Source: Actinomycetes bacterium (GTDB taxonomy: Bacteria; Actinomycetota; Actinomycetes; Actinomycetales; Microbacteriaceae). Taken from it: a stretch of DNA of 52,822 bases. Location of the stretch: contig JAEXHA010000094.1 of the NCBI GenBank assembly GCA_023450335.1, positions 1-52,822 of the forward strand. Reading direction: 5' to 3'. The position numbers and the translations under genes were made by a program. Every line of letters begins with the position of its first letter. Positions within the stretch are counted from its first letter, which is position 1. This document shows positions 7,383 through 15,378 of this stretch, in pieces. The notes below the pieces were generated by a model. It saw only the letters and a list, made by a program, of their open reading frames with translations. It searched no databases and was not told the DNA's origin.

Positions 7383-8519
7383 ATGCCCGAGATCACGCCG
7401 CGCCCGCTGGCCGAGCTGACGACGCTGCGCACCGGAGCCGCCCCCGAGCGCATGATCGAGGCGCACACCACCGACGAGCTCGTCAGCGCGCTGCGCGACA
7501 CCTGGGCGGCGCGCGAACCCTGGCTCGTCGTGGGCGGCGGGTCGAACCTGCTGGTGGGCGATGAGCCGTTCGACGGCACCGTGATCCTCGTGCGTACGAG
7601 CGGTATCGAGCAGCTCCCGTCGCCACGCGAAGGCTACTCCCGCCTGCGCGTGCAGGCCGGCCACGAGTGGGACGATCTGGTCGCATACGCGGTGGCCGCC
7701 GGTCTCGGTGGCATCTCTGCGATGTCGGGCATTCCCGGCACCGTCGGCGCCGCGCCCGTGCAGAACGTCGGTGCGTACGGGCAGGAGATCGTGCAGACCC
7801 TCGTCGAGGTCGATCTGATCGACGAGTCGACCGGCGACGTGTCGACGGTCCCGGCATCTGACCTCGGGCTCGGTTTTCGCACCTCGGTGCTCAAGCATCA
7901 CTACGGCTCGGCGCCGCAGCGCTCGGCGGTGATCCTTTCGGCCACGTTCGATCTTCGTGTCATCGGGCACAGCGCGACCACGGTGCCCGGCGCTCAGCTG
8001 CGTGCCGCGCTGGGGCTCGCGCCCGACGACGCGGTCACTCTCGCCTGGGTGCGCGAGACGGTGCTGGCCACCCGGGCGCGCAAGGGCATGGTGCTCGACC
8101 CCGACGATCCCGACACCTACAGCGCGGGCTCGTTCTTCCAGAACGCGATCGTGACGGCACCGTTCGCCCGGTCGCTGCCGCCGGAATGCCCGCGGTGGCC
8201 TGTCGCCCCCGACCTCGATCCCGTCGTGGTGATCCCGCTCGAGGAGTACACCGGTGTCGTGGCAGCGCCGTCCACAGTCGAGCCCGACGTGAAGGTCAGT
8301 GCGGCATGGCTGATCGAGCACTCCGGCCTGCGCAAGGGGTTCAAACTGCCGCGGTCGCGGGCGGGTCTGTCGACCAAGCACGCTCTGGCGCTCACCAACC
8401 GCGGCGGCGCGTCGGCGGCCGAGCTCGCGCAACTGGCGCGGTTCATCCAGCAGCGGGTGCAGGCGGAGTTCGGGCTGATCCTCCAGCCCGAGCCGGTGCT
8501 GATCGACGTCGAGCTGTAG
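7383..8519 (+). CDS. murB: UDP-N-acetylmuramate dehydrogenase
   Basis: 378 aa cytoplasmic flavoenzyme that reduces UDP-GlcNAc-enolpyruvate to UDP-MurNAc with NADPH, the second committed step of peptidoglycan synthesis. FAD-binding motifs: LVVGGGSNLLVGD (about 48-60) and SGIPGTVGAAPVQNVGAYGQ (about 117-136). Active-site elements: RKGMVLD, SAGSFFQNA with the proton-donating serine, and the C-terminal LQPEPVLID with the catalytic glutamate. The length and the absence of the type II deletion fit a type I MurB. It starts 1 nt after hadB and is the last gene of that operon. It is convergent with the aminotransferase, across 61 nt. Confidence 0.95.
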   Translation: MPEITPRPLAELTTLRTGAAPERMIEAHTTDELVSALRDTWAAREPWLVVGGGSNLLVGDEPFDGTVILVRTSGIEQLPSPREGYSRLRVQAGHEWDDLVAYAVAAGLGGISAMSGIPGTVGAAPVQNVGAYGQEIVQTLVEVDLIDESTGDVSTVPASDLGLGFRTSVLKHHYGSAPQRSAVILSATFDLRVIGHSATTVPGAQLRAALGLAPDDAVTLAWVRETVLATRARKGMVLDPDDPDTYSAGSFFQNAIVTAPFARSLPPECPRWPVAPDLDPVVVIPLEEYTGVVAAPSTVEPDVKVSAAWLIEHSGLRKGFKLPRSRAGLSTKHALALTNRGGASAAELAQLARFIQQRVQAEFGLILQPEPVLIDVEL

Positions 8520-8580
8520 CCGGCGCGTTACGCGAACGGTCGTCGGTGCCGCGCTGCGCGAACTGTCGCCCCTGCTGCGC

Positions 8581-9780
8581 TTACGCGAACAGGCGCTGCA
8601 GGCGCTGCACGCCCTCCAGCAGCGCATCATCGCCGAGCGCGTACGACAGGCGCAGGTAGCCCGACGGGCCGAATGCCTCGCCCGGCACGACGGCGACCTC
8701 GGCCTCTTCGAGGATGAGGTCGGCCAGCTCGAGGCTCGTGGTCGGCGTCTTGCCCGCCCACGTGCGGCCGAGCAGGCCCGTCACATCGGGGTACACGTAG
8801 AACGCGCCCAGCGGATTGGGCACCGTGACGCCGTCGATCTTGGCCAGTTCGGCGACGATGAGCCGGCGCCGCCGGTCGAACGCCGCGCGCATCTTCTCGG
8901 CCTCGGTCTGCGGACCCGTGAGAGCGGCCAGAGCCGCGCGCTGCGCGATGTTGTTGACGTTCGAGCTCAGGTGCGACTGCAGGTTGCCGGCGACCTTGAT
9001 GGCGTCTTCGGGTCCGATCATCCACCCCACACGCCAGCCGGTCATCGCGTACGTCTTGGCGACCCCGTTGACCAGGATCGTCTGGCCGGCCAGTTCGGGC
9101 ACCGCCTCGACGATCGACACGGCGCGCACGCCTTCGTAGACGAGGTTCTGATAGATCTCGTCGGTGATCACCCAGATGCCGTTCGCCAGCGCCCACTGCC
9201 CGATCGCTTTGGTCTCCTCGGGGCTGTACACCGCACCGGTCGGGTTCGACGGCGAGACGAAAACCAGCACCGTGGTCTTGTCGGTGCGCGCGGCCTCGAG
9301 CTGGTCGACGGTGACCTTGTAGTCCTGGTCCGCACCGGCGAACACCTCGACGGGCGTGCCGTCGGCCAGCGCGATCGCCTCGGGGTAGGTCGTCCAGTAC
9401 GGTGCCGGCAGCAGCACCTCGTCGCCCGGGTTCACGACCGCTTGGAACGCCTGATAGACGGCCTGCTTGCCGCCGTTGGTGACGATGATCTGTGACGGGG
9501 CGACCTCGAGTCCGGAGTCGCGCAGCGTCTTGGCGGCGATCGCCTCGCGCAGCACCGGCAGGCCCGCGGCGGGGGTGTAGCGGAAGTTCGCGGGGTTGCC
9601 CAGCGCCTCGGCCGCGGCATCCACAACCGCCTGCGGCGTCGCGAAGTCGGGCTCGCCGGCGGCGTACGAGATCACGGGGCGCCCGGCGGCCTGCAGGGCC
9701 TTGGCCTTGGCATCCACTTTCAGGGTCGCCGACTCGGCGATGGCAGACAGCTTGCGAGACAGGGGAGCGCGTTCGGTCAC
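8581..9780 (-). CDS. Pyridoxal-phosphate aminotransferase, class I (aspartate type)
   Basis: 399 aa fold-type I aminotransferase of the I-gamma aspartate/prephenate group. Visible motifs: YAAGEPDF at the N-terminus, SPSNPTG (about 176-182), TDEIYQ (PLP-ring aspartate), and VAKTYAMTGWRVGW with the PLP-binding lysine K242 and phosphate-binding R250. A C-terminal YLRLSYA arginine should bind the substrate carboxylate. Likely reaction: aspartate plus 2-oxoglutarate to oxaloacetate plus glutamate, with aromatic or prephenate activity possible. GTG start at 9780 with TACGCT 6 nt upstream predicts a leaderless mRNA. In this group of bacteria the gene commonly lies near murB and secE, so it is probably the housekeeping copy. 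Confidence 0.9.
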   Translation of the reverse strand: MTERAPLSRKLSAIAESATLKVDAKAKALQAAGRPVISYAAGEPDFATPQAVVDAAAEALGNPANFRYTPAAGLPVLREAIAAKTLRDSGLEVAPSQIIVTNGGKQAVYQAFQAVVNPGDEVLLPAPYWTTYPEAIALADGTPVEVFAGADQDYKVTVDQLEAARTDKTTVLVFVSPSNPTGAVYSPEETKAIGQWALANGIWVITDEIYQNLVYEGVRAVSIVEAVPELAGQTILVNGVAKTYAMTGWRVGWMIGPEDAIKVAGNLQSHLSSNVNNIAQRAALAALTGPQTEAEKMRAAFDRRRRLIVAELAKIDGVTVPNPLGAFYVYPDVTGLLGRTWAGKTPTTSLELADLILEEAEVAVVPGEAFGPSGYLRLSYALGDDALLEGVQRLQRLFA

Positions 9781-9786
9781 GCTACG

Positions 9787-9792
9787 AGCGTA
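9787..9792 (-). promoter_or_regulatory. -10 element (TACGCT, minus strand) of the aminotransferase gene
   Basis: On the minus strand TACGCT is followed by 6 nt and the GTG at 9780, the geometry of a leaderless promoter. Confidence 0.45.
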
Positions 9793-9816
9793 GTCCGCAC
9801 GCGCTCCCCGCGCGCG

Positions 9817-10152
9817 TCAGAGGTCGAGCGGCCAGGCGGGGTGCAGCTGGATGATGCCGCCGGTGGCCATCGGATGCCGGGACGCCAGCTCGACGGCCTC
9901 TTCGAGCGAGTCGCATTCGAGCACGTCGAACCCGCCGATGAGCTCGTGCGCCTCGGCGAACGGGCCGTCGCTGACGATGACCTCGCCGCGACGGCGGCGG
10001 ACAGTCTTGGCGTCGGCGGCGGGACGCAGCCGGTCACCGAGCACGGCACGGCCTGACCCGTAGGCCTCGTCGACCCAGTCTTCGATCGTGACGGGGCCCT
10101 CCTCGGCGTCGGCGAGCGCGGGATCGGTGAGCACCAGCATGAGGTAACGCAT
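9817..10152 (-). CDS. YciI/DGPF-domain protein
   Basis: 111 aa dimeric alpha-beta barrel protein of the YCII-related/DGPF group (COG3795 type). The signature VIVSDGPFAEAHELIGGF is present at about residues 59-76, and the N-terminus MRYLMLVLTD is the usual first strand. Function is poorly known; relatives are often encoded beside ECF sigma factors, but none is seen here. AAGGAAAGGA upstream of the ATG is a clear ribosome binding site. It sits between the aminotransferase and aceA on the same strand, and the aceA terminator separates it from aceBA, so it is probably its own unit. Confidence 0.75.
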   Translation of the reverse strand: MRYLMLVLTDPALADAEEGPVTIEDWVDEAYGSGRAVLGDRLRPAADAKTVRRRRGEVIVSDGPFAEAHELIGGFDVLECDSLEEAVELASRHPMATGGIIQLHPAWPLDL

Positions 10153-10233
10153 CGTCGTGTCCTTTCCTTAATGGATGACGGTACGTGAACACGTCGAATG
10201 GGATGGGGTGCCGATCGACATCCTGCAGGAAAG

Positions 10234-10273
10234 CGGAATCCGCCGCGACCCCCGAGGGGCGCGGCGGATTCCG
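10234..10273 (-). terminator. Terminator downstream of aceA
   Basis: CGGAATCCGCCGCG (10234-10247) and CGCGGCGGATTCCG (10260-10273) form a perfect 14-bp stem with a 12-nt loop, starting 11 nt after the aceA stop codon. There is no clear T-run, as is common in high-GC actinobacteria. Confidence 0.75.
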
Positions 10274-10284
10274 ATGGCGACGGT

Positions 10285-11880
10285 TCAGCTGAACTGATTC
10301 ATGGTGTTGTCCTTGCCGCCGGCCTTGAGAGCGGCGTCGCCGGCGAAGGACTCCTTGTGGTTGTCGCCGATGTCGCTGCCGGCCATGTTCTGGTGCTTGA
10401 CGGTGGCGATGCCCTCGCGGATCTCGCGCCGCTGCACACCCTCGACGTAGGCGAGCATGCCGTCGTCGCCGAAGTACCCCTTCGCGAGGTCATCGGTCGA
10501 CAGCGCAGCCGTGTGATAGGTCGGCAGGGTGATGAGGTGATGGAAGATGCCCGCGCGCTGGGAACCGTCGCGCTGGAAGGTGCGGATCTTCTCGTCCGCC
10601 AGCCGCGCCAGCTCGGTGTCGTCGTATGCGACGCTCATGAGGTCGCCGCGGTCGTAGGCCGAGACGTCGGCGCCGTGCTCCGCGAGCTGGTCGTAGGCCT
10701 GCTGGCGGAAGTTGAGCGTCCAGTTGAACGACGGGCTGTTGTTGTAGACGAGCTTCGCGTCCGGCACCTCGGCGCGGATGCGGTCGACCATGCCGGCGAT
10801 CTGCTCGACGTGCGGCTTCTCCGTCTCGATCCACAGCAGGTCTGCGCCGTGGCGCAACGCGGTGATGCAGTCGAGCACGACGCGGTCCTCGCCGGTTCCG
10901 GGGCGGAACTGGTAGAGGTTGCTGGCCAGGCGCTTCGGGCGCAGCAGCACCCCGTCCCGCTTGATGACGACGTCGCCGTTGCCGAGCTCGCCGCCGTCGA
11001 TCTCTTCGACGTCCAGGAACGAGTTGTACTGGTCGCCCAGGTCGCCCGGCCGGCGGGTGACCGCGATCTTCTGCGTCAGGCCGGCGCCGAGCGAGTCGGT
11101 GCGGGCCACGATGATCCCGTTGTCGATGCCGAGCTCCAGGAACGCGCAGCGCACGGCGTTGAGCTTCGCGATGAAGTCCTCGTGCGGCACGGTGACCTTG
11201 CCGTCCTGGTGGCCGCACTGCTTCTCGTCGGACACCTGGTTCTCGATCTGGATGGCGCAGGCACCGGCCTCGATCATCTTCTTGGCGAGCAGGTACGTCG
11301 CCTCGGGGTTGCCGAACCCGGCGTCGATGTCGGCGATGATGGGCACCACGTGCGTCTCGTAGGTGTCGATCTGTGACTGGATGAATTCGACCGCGGTCTC
11401 GTCGCCGGCGCTGCGCGCGTCGTCGAGCTGGGTGAACAGCAGGTCGAGCTCGCGGGCGTCGGCCTGGCGGAGGAATGTGTACAGCTCTTCGATGAGCGCG
11501 GGCACCGCGGTCTTCTCGTGCATCGACTGGTCGGGGAGGGGCCCGAACTCGCTGCGGAGCGCGGCGACCATCCACCCCGACAGGTACAGGTAGCGCTTGT
11601 TCGTCGACTTCAGGTGCTTCTTGATCGAGATGAGCTTCTGCTGCCCGATGAATCCGTGCCACACGCCCAGCGACTGCGTGTACACCGACGAGTCGGCGTC
11701 GTACTCGGCCATGTCGCGGCGCATGATGTCAGCGGTGTACTGCGCGATCTCCAGGCCGGTGCGGAACCGGTTCTGTGCGCGCATGCGGGCGACCGACTCC
11801 GGGTTGATGGCTTCCCAGCTCGCGCCGTGCTGCTGCACGAGCGCCGCCACGGCGCGGATGTCCTGTGCATAGGTGGTCAT
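10285..11880 (-). CDS. aceA: Isocitrate lyase
   Basis: 531 aa enzyme that splits isocitrate into glyoxylate and succinate, the first step of the glyoxylate shunt. The active-site loop reads SDEKQCGHQDGK, with catalytic C222 and H224. The KQCGH form rather than KKCGH, together with the 531 aa length, marks the longer isocitrate-lyase subfamily known from Pseudomonas and some actinobacteria, not a defect. Other conserved parts: ADIDAGFGNP (metal site, about 183-192) and WIETEKPH. It lies 40 nt downstream of aceB in the same direction, with AGAGGACGTGAA before the ATG, so the pair is an aceBA operon. It should be controlled by the divergently encoded RamB-like regulator. Confidence 0.95.
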   Translation of the reverse strand: MTTYAQDIRAVAALVQQHGASWEAINPESVARMRAQNRFRTGLEIAQYTADIMRRDMAEYDADSSVYTQSLGVWHGFIGQQKLISIKKHLKSTNKRYLYLSGWMVAALRSEFGPLPDQSMHEKTAVPALIEELYTFLRQADARELDLLFTQLDDARSAGDETAVEFIQSQIDTYETHVVPIIADIDAGFGNPEATYLLAKKMIEAGACAIQIENQVSDEKQCGHQDGKVTVPHEDFIAKLNAVRCAFLELGIDNGIIVARTDSLGAGLTQKIAVTRRPGDLGDQYNSFLDVEEIDGGELGNGDVVIKRDGVLLRPKRLASNLYQFRPGTGEDRVVLDCITALRHGADLLWIETEKPHVEQIAGMVDRIRAEVPDAKLVYNNSPSFNWTLNFRQQAYDQLAEHGADVSAYDRGDLMSVAYDDTELARLADEKIRTFQRDGSQRAGIFHHLITLPTYHTAALSTDDLAKGYFGDDGMLAYVEGVQRREIREGIATVKHQNMAGSDIGDNHKESFAGDAALKAGGKDNTMNQFS

Positions 11881-11920
11881 TTCACGTCCTCTTTCGAATG
11901 GCTCGCGTGGTGGGCGGCCG

Positions 11921-13612
11921 TCAGGCGGTCTCGACCAGGAAGCGCGCGTAGGCGGGCAGGGTCAGGAAGGTCGGGAAGTCCGGGCCCAGCGCGACCTCGC
12001 GGAACACCTCGGCGGCGTCGTCGAACCGGTCACCCTCCCGGCGCTCGACCTCAGTCAGCACCTCGGCGATCAGCCCTTCCACGTAGTCGCCGGTGATGGC
12101 GGTGCCTTCGTCGGTGTGACGGTCCTGGTGGATCCACTGCCACACCTGCGACCGGCTGATCTCGGCGGTGGCGGCGTCTTCCATGAGGTTGTCGATCGCG
12201 ACGGCGCCCAGGCCCCGCAACCACGCCTCGATGTAGCGGATCGCGACCGACACGTTTCCGCGCACGCCCGCCGCCGTGATCGGACGGCCGATGTGCACGT
12301 CGATCAGATCTTCGGCCCGCACCGACACCTCGGGCCGCTGCCGGTCGAGCTGGTTGGGCTTCTCGCCCAGCACCGCGTCGAACTCGGCGCGCGCGATGGG
12401 GATCAGGTCGGGGTGTGCCACCCACGTGCCGTCGAAGCCGTCGCCGGCCTCGCGCTTCTTGTCGGCGGCGACCTTCTCGAACGCCTGCGCGGTGACCTCG
12501 GGGTCACGCCGGTTCGGGATGAACGCGCTCATGCCGCCGATCGCGAACGCCCCGCGCTTGTGACACGTCTGCACGAGCAGCTCGGTGTAGGCGCGCATGA
12601 ACGGCACGGTCATGGTGACTTCGCTGCGATCGGGCAGCACGAACCGGGCTCCCCGGCCGCGGTAGTTCTTGATGATCGAGAAGATGTAGTCCCAGCGGCC
12701 GGCGTTCAGGCCCGCGCAGTGATCGCGCAGCTCGAACAGGATCTCCTCCATCTCCAGCGCCGCCGGCAAGGTCTCGATGAGCACGGTGGCGCGGATCGTG
12801 CCGTGGGCGATGCCGAGGTGGTCCTCACTGAAGCTGAAGACGTCGTCCCAGAGCTTCGCCTCTTCGGCCGACTCCAGCTTCGGCAGGTAGAAGTAGGGGC
12901 CGCGACCGCCGTCGATCAGCGCCTGCGCGTTGTGGAAGAAGTAGAGGCCGAAGTCCACGAGCGAACCGGATGCCGCGAGGGCGCGCCCGGCGCGGTCGGT
13001 GAATCGGATGTGGTTCTCGGTCAGGTGCCAGCCGCGGGGCCGCATGACGATCGTCGGCGTGTGTGCGGCAGTGACCTCGTAGGTCTTGCCCTCGGGGCTG
13101 GTGAAGCGCAGCTGTCCGCGGATCGCGTCGCGCAGCGACAGCTGTCCCTCGACGACGTTGCGCCAGGTGGGGCTGGTGGCGTCCTCCTGGTCGGCCAGCC
13201 AGACCTTGGCGCCGGAGTTGAGTGCGTTGATGGTCATCTTCGGGTCGGTGGGGCCGGTGATCTCGACGCGGCGGTCCTCCAGTCCCGGGCCGGCCCCGGC
13301 GACCTGCCAGCTGTCGTCCTCGCGGATGTGCCGGGTGTCGTCGCGGAAGGCCGGGTCGTGACCGTTGCCGATCTCGAAGCGGCGGCGCAGACGGTCGGAG
13401 AGCCGGTCGTGCCGGCGGCCGGAGAAGCGCTGGTGGAGCTCGGCCAGGAACGCGATGGCGCCGGGGGTGAGGATCTCGTCGTAACGGTCGCGGACCGGGC
13501 CGAGGATCTCGATGGATCCGGCGCCGGTCTCGATCGGGCCGGTGGTCGGACGGATCGGGTCGATCTCGATGTCGTCGGTGATGGGCGCGATGCCCGTGGC
13601 GGTGGGAGTCAT
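11921..13612 (-). CDS. aceB: Malate synthase A
   Basis: 563 aa malate synthase A: glyoxylate plus acetyl-CoA to malate, the second glyoxylate-shunt step. Family blocks seen: WLADQEDATSPTW, TGPTDPKMTINALNSGAKV (substrate-binding region), NAGRWDYIFSIIKNYRGRG (typical of the A isoform) and MEDAATAEISRSQVWQWI, which contains the catalytic aspartate. The frame stays open far upstream, but the ATG at 13612 is right: family homology begins soon after it, and beyond it lies the regulatory region shared with ramB. The gene is first in the aceB-aceA operon, opposite to the C. glutamicum arrangement where aceA and aceB diverge. Confidence 0.95.
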   Translation of the reverse strand: MTPTATGIAPITDDIEIDPIRPTTGPIETGAGSIEILGPVRDRYDEILTPGAIAFLAELHQRFSGRRHDRLSDRLRRRFEIGNGHDPAFRDDTRHIREDDSWQVAGAGPGLEDRRVEITGPTDPKMTINALNSGAKVWLADQEDATSPTWRNVVEGQLSLRDAIRGQLRFTSPEGKTYEVTAAHTPTIVMRPRGWHLTENHIRFTDRAGRALAASGSLVDFGLYFFHNAQALIDGGRGPYFYLPKLESAEEAKLWDDVFSFSEDHLGIAHGTIRATVLIETLPAALEMEEILFELRDHCAGLNAGRWDYIFSIIKNYRGRGARFVLPDRSEVTMTVPFMRAYTELLVQTCHKRGAFAIGGMSAFIPNRRDPEVTAQAFEKVAADKKREAGDGFDGTWVAHPDLIPIARAEFDAVLGEKPNQLDRQRPEVSVRAEDLIDVHIGRPITAAGVRGNVSVAIRYIEAWLRGLGAVAIDNLMEDAATAEISRSQVWQWIHQDRHTDEGTAITGDYVEGLIAEVLTEVERREGDRFDDAAEVFREVALGPDFPTFLTLPAYARFLVETA

Positions 13613-13705
13613 TGCCCTGTCTTTCTGTGTGTCGCTCTGGCGGTGGATGCCGGGGGTCCGGCGCTGGTCGGTGACTCCACTCTGGGTGAACTTCGCCCGC
13701 ACTGT

Positions 13706-13741
13706 CGGCCAAATCCGCTGTGAAGTTTGGCCGATCTTCAC
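13706..13741. promoter_or_regulatory. Overlapping operator-like inverted repeats between aceB and ramB
   Basis: CGGCCAAA (13706-13713) and TTTGGCCG (13726-13733) form a perfect 8-bp inverted repeat with a 12-nt spacer. A second repeat, GTGAAG (13720-13725) and CTTCAC (13736-13741), interlocks with it. Both sit in the 151-nt space between divergent aceB and ramB, just upstream of the ramB -10-like CACACT (13751-13756). They are the best candidates for the RamB binding sites. Confidence 0.55.
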
Positions 13742-13763
13742 GTTCTGTGACACACTCCCGGAC

Positions 13764-15233
13764 ATGACGATCATCGATGTTTCGCCGCCGGAGGCCGCTG
13801 ACGAGGCCGACGCGCTCACGATCGGCCGCCGCATCCGCCAGCTGCGCACCGCGCGCGGGATGACCCTCGATGAGCTGGCCGCCGCCGTCGAGCGGGCCCC
13901 GAGCCAGCTGTCGATGATCGAGACCGGCAAGCGCGAGCCCAGGCTCACCCTGCTGCGTGCCATCGCCAAGGCGCTGGGTGTGACCGTCGACGCGCTGCTC
14001 GAGGCGGAGACGCTGGACGAGCGCGCCACGCTCGAGATCGCGCTCGAACGTGCGATGAAGGGCCAGACCTTCCAATCGCTGGGCATCGCTCCGTTCCGCA
14101 TCGGACGCTCCATCCCGGACGAGATGCTGCGCGCATTGCTGGCGCTGCAGGGCGAGATCGAGCGGCTCGGCGACGAGCGCTCGGCGACCCCCGAAGAGGC
14201 GCGCCGCGCCAACGTCGAGCTGCGCCACCTCATGCGCCGGCAGGACAACCACTTCGCCGAGCTCGAAGACCGGGCCCGTGAGATCCTCACCGCCGTCGAC
14301 CACCCGGGCGGTCCCCTCACCCAGCGCACGGCGAGCGACATCGCCGCGCACCTCGGCTTCTCGCTGCACTACGTGCCCGACCTTCCGGCATCCACCCGCA
14401 GTGTCGCCGACCTGCGCCACGGCCGGCTCTACCTCTCCAGCCGAGTGCCGGCGAAGGGCGACTCGCGCACCCCCGTGCTGCAGGCGCTGGCCAGCCGCAT
14501 CCTGGGGCATGCCGAGCCGCGGTCGTATGCGGAGTTTTTGCGGCAGCGGGTGGAGACCAACTACCTCACCGGCGCGATGCTGATCCCCGAAGACCACGCC
14601 GTGCCGTTTCTGCAGGACGCGAAGAGCCGGCGCGCGATCTCTATCGAAGACCTGCGCGATGCCTACTCGGTTTCGTACGAGACCGCCGCCCACCGGTTCA
14701 CGAACCTCGCCACTCGGCACCTGGACATTCCCGTGCACTTCCTCAAGGTGCACGAGTCGGGCACCATCACCAAGGTCTACGAGAACGACGACGTGAACTT
14801 CCCCGCCGACCGTCTCGGGTCGATCGAGGGGCAGCTGTGCTGCCGCAAATGGACGAGCCGGGTCGTGTTCGATGTGCCCGACAAGTTCAACCCGTACTAC
14901 CAGTACACCGACACCGGCAATGGCACCTACTGGTGCACGGCCCGGGTCGAAGCCTCGAGCGAGGGCGCGCACTCGGTGAGCGTGGGCGTGCGCTTCGACG
15001 ACACGAAGTGGTTCATCGGTCGCGAGACGACCAACCGCGGCGTGTCGCGGCACGCCGCAGAGGTGTGCTGCCGGCGGGCACCGGCCGAGCTCGAGGGGCA
15101 CTGGCGCGACCAGGCGTGGCCGAACGTGCGCACCCCGCGCACGCTGCTGGCGACGCTGCCGACCGGCTCATTCCCCGGCGTCGACACCACCGACCTGTAC
15201 GAGTTCCTCGAAGGGCACGCTCCGCAGGACTGA
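13764..15233 (+). CDS. ramB: RamB-like XRE-family regulator of acetate metabolism
   Basis: 489 aa protein. N-terminal XRE helix-turn-helix at about residues 15-75 (IGRRIRQLRTARGMTLDELA, then SQLSMIETGKREPRLTLLRAI). A middle region resembles the ImmA/IrrE peptidase-like domain (RVETNYLTGAMLIP, YSVSYETAAHRFTNLA). A Cys-rich C-terminal ScfR/DUF2083-type domain follows (QLCCRKWTSR, EVCCRRAPAELEG). This is the architecture of RamB, which represses aceA/aceB and other acetate genes in C. glutamicum and mycobacteria. Its divergent position beside aceBA strongly supports the same job. The canonical HEXXH zinc site is not obvious, so it probably does not act as a protease. CACACT ends 7 nt before the ATG, so the mRNA may be leaderless and autoregulated. 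Confidence 0.85.
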   Translation: MTIIDVSPPEAADEADALTIGRRIRQLRTARGMTLDELAAAVERAPSQLSMIETGKREPRLTLLRAIAKALGVTVDALLEAETLDERATLEIALERAMKGQTFQSLGIAPFRIGRSIPDEMLRALLALQGEIERLGDERSATPEEARRANVELRHLMRRQDNHFAELEDRAREILTAVDHPGGPLTQRTASDIAAHLGFSLHYVPDLPASTRSVADLRHGRLYLSSRVPAKGDSRTPVLQALASRILGHAEPRSYAEFLRQRVETNYLTGAMLIPEDHAVPFLQDAKSRRAISIEDLRDAYSVSYETAAHRFTNLATRHLDIPVHFLKVHESGTITKVYENDDVNFPADRLGSIEGQLCCRKWTSRVVFDVPDKFNPYYQYTDTGNGTYWCTARVEASSEGAHSVSVGVRFDDTKWFIGRETTNRGVSRHAAEVCCRRAPAELEGHWRDQAWPNVRTPRTLLATLPTGSFPGVDTTDLYEFLEGHAPQD

Positions 15234-15261
15234 GAGGCGGGGTCGGAGGACGTTCGGGGCG

Positions 15262-15308
15262 CCCGGCACCCGCTCGACGGGACCGCCGAATGGGAGCGGG
15301 GTGCCGGG
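15262..15308 (+). terminator. Hairpin terminator after ramB
   Basis: CCCGGCACCCGCTC (15262-15275) pairs with GAGCGGGGTGCCGGG (15294-15308) with one bulged G; 18-nt loop; no T-run. Confidence 0.55.
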
Positions 15309-15366
15309 GAGGATGGCGGCGCACGGACAACGACCGCGTCTGGGTGCCGGCGACCGGAGGGCGGGA

Positions 15367-15372
15367 TACGCT
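15367..15372 (+). promoter_or_regulatory. -10 element (TACGCT) of a leaderless gabT promoter
   Basis: TACGCT ends 6 nt before the gabT ATG at 15379. The 145 nt between ramB and gabT otherwise holds only the terminator hairpin. Confidence 0.45.
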
Positions 15373-15378
15373 CGGAGC

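Noticed and set aside
8524..8590. Three imperfect CGCGAAC repeats between murB and the aminotransferase gene
   Set aside because: Short, degenerate and partly inside the aminotransferase 3' end; expected by chance in this composition.
10285..11880. KQCGH in isocitrate lyase instead of KKCGH
   Set aside because: This variant and the 531 aa length are normal for the longer isocitrate-lyase subfamily, so it is not a damaged active site.
11921..14341. Malate synthase frame open for 240 codons upstream of its start
   Set aside because: The extension overlaps ramB and the shared promoter, has no malate-synthase homology, and is a high-GC shadow.
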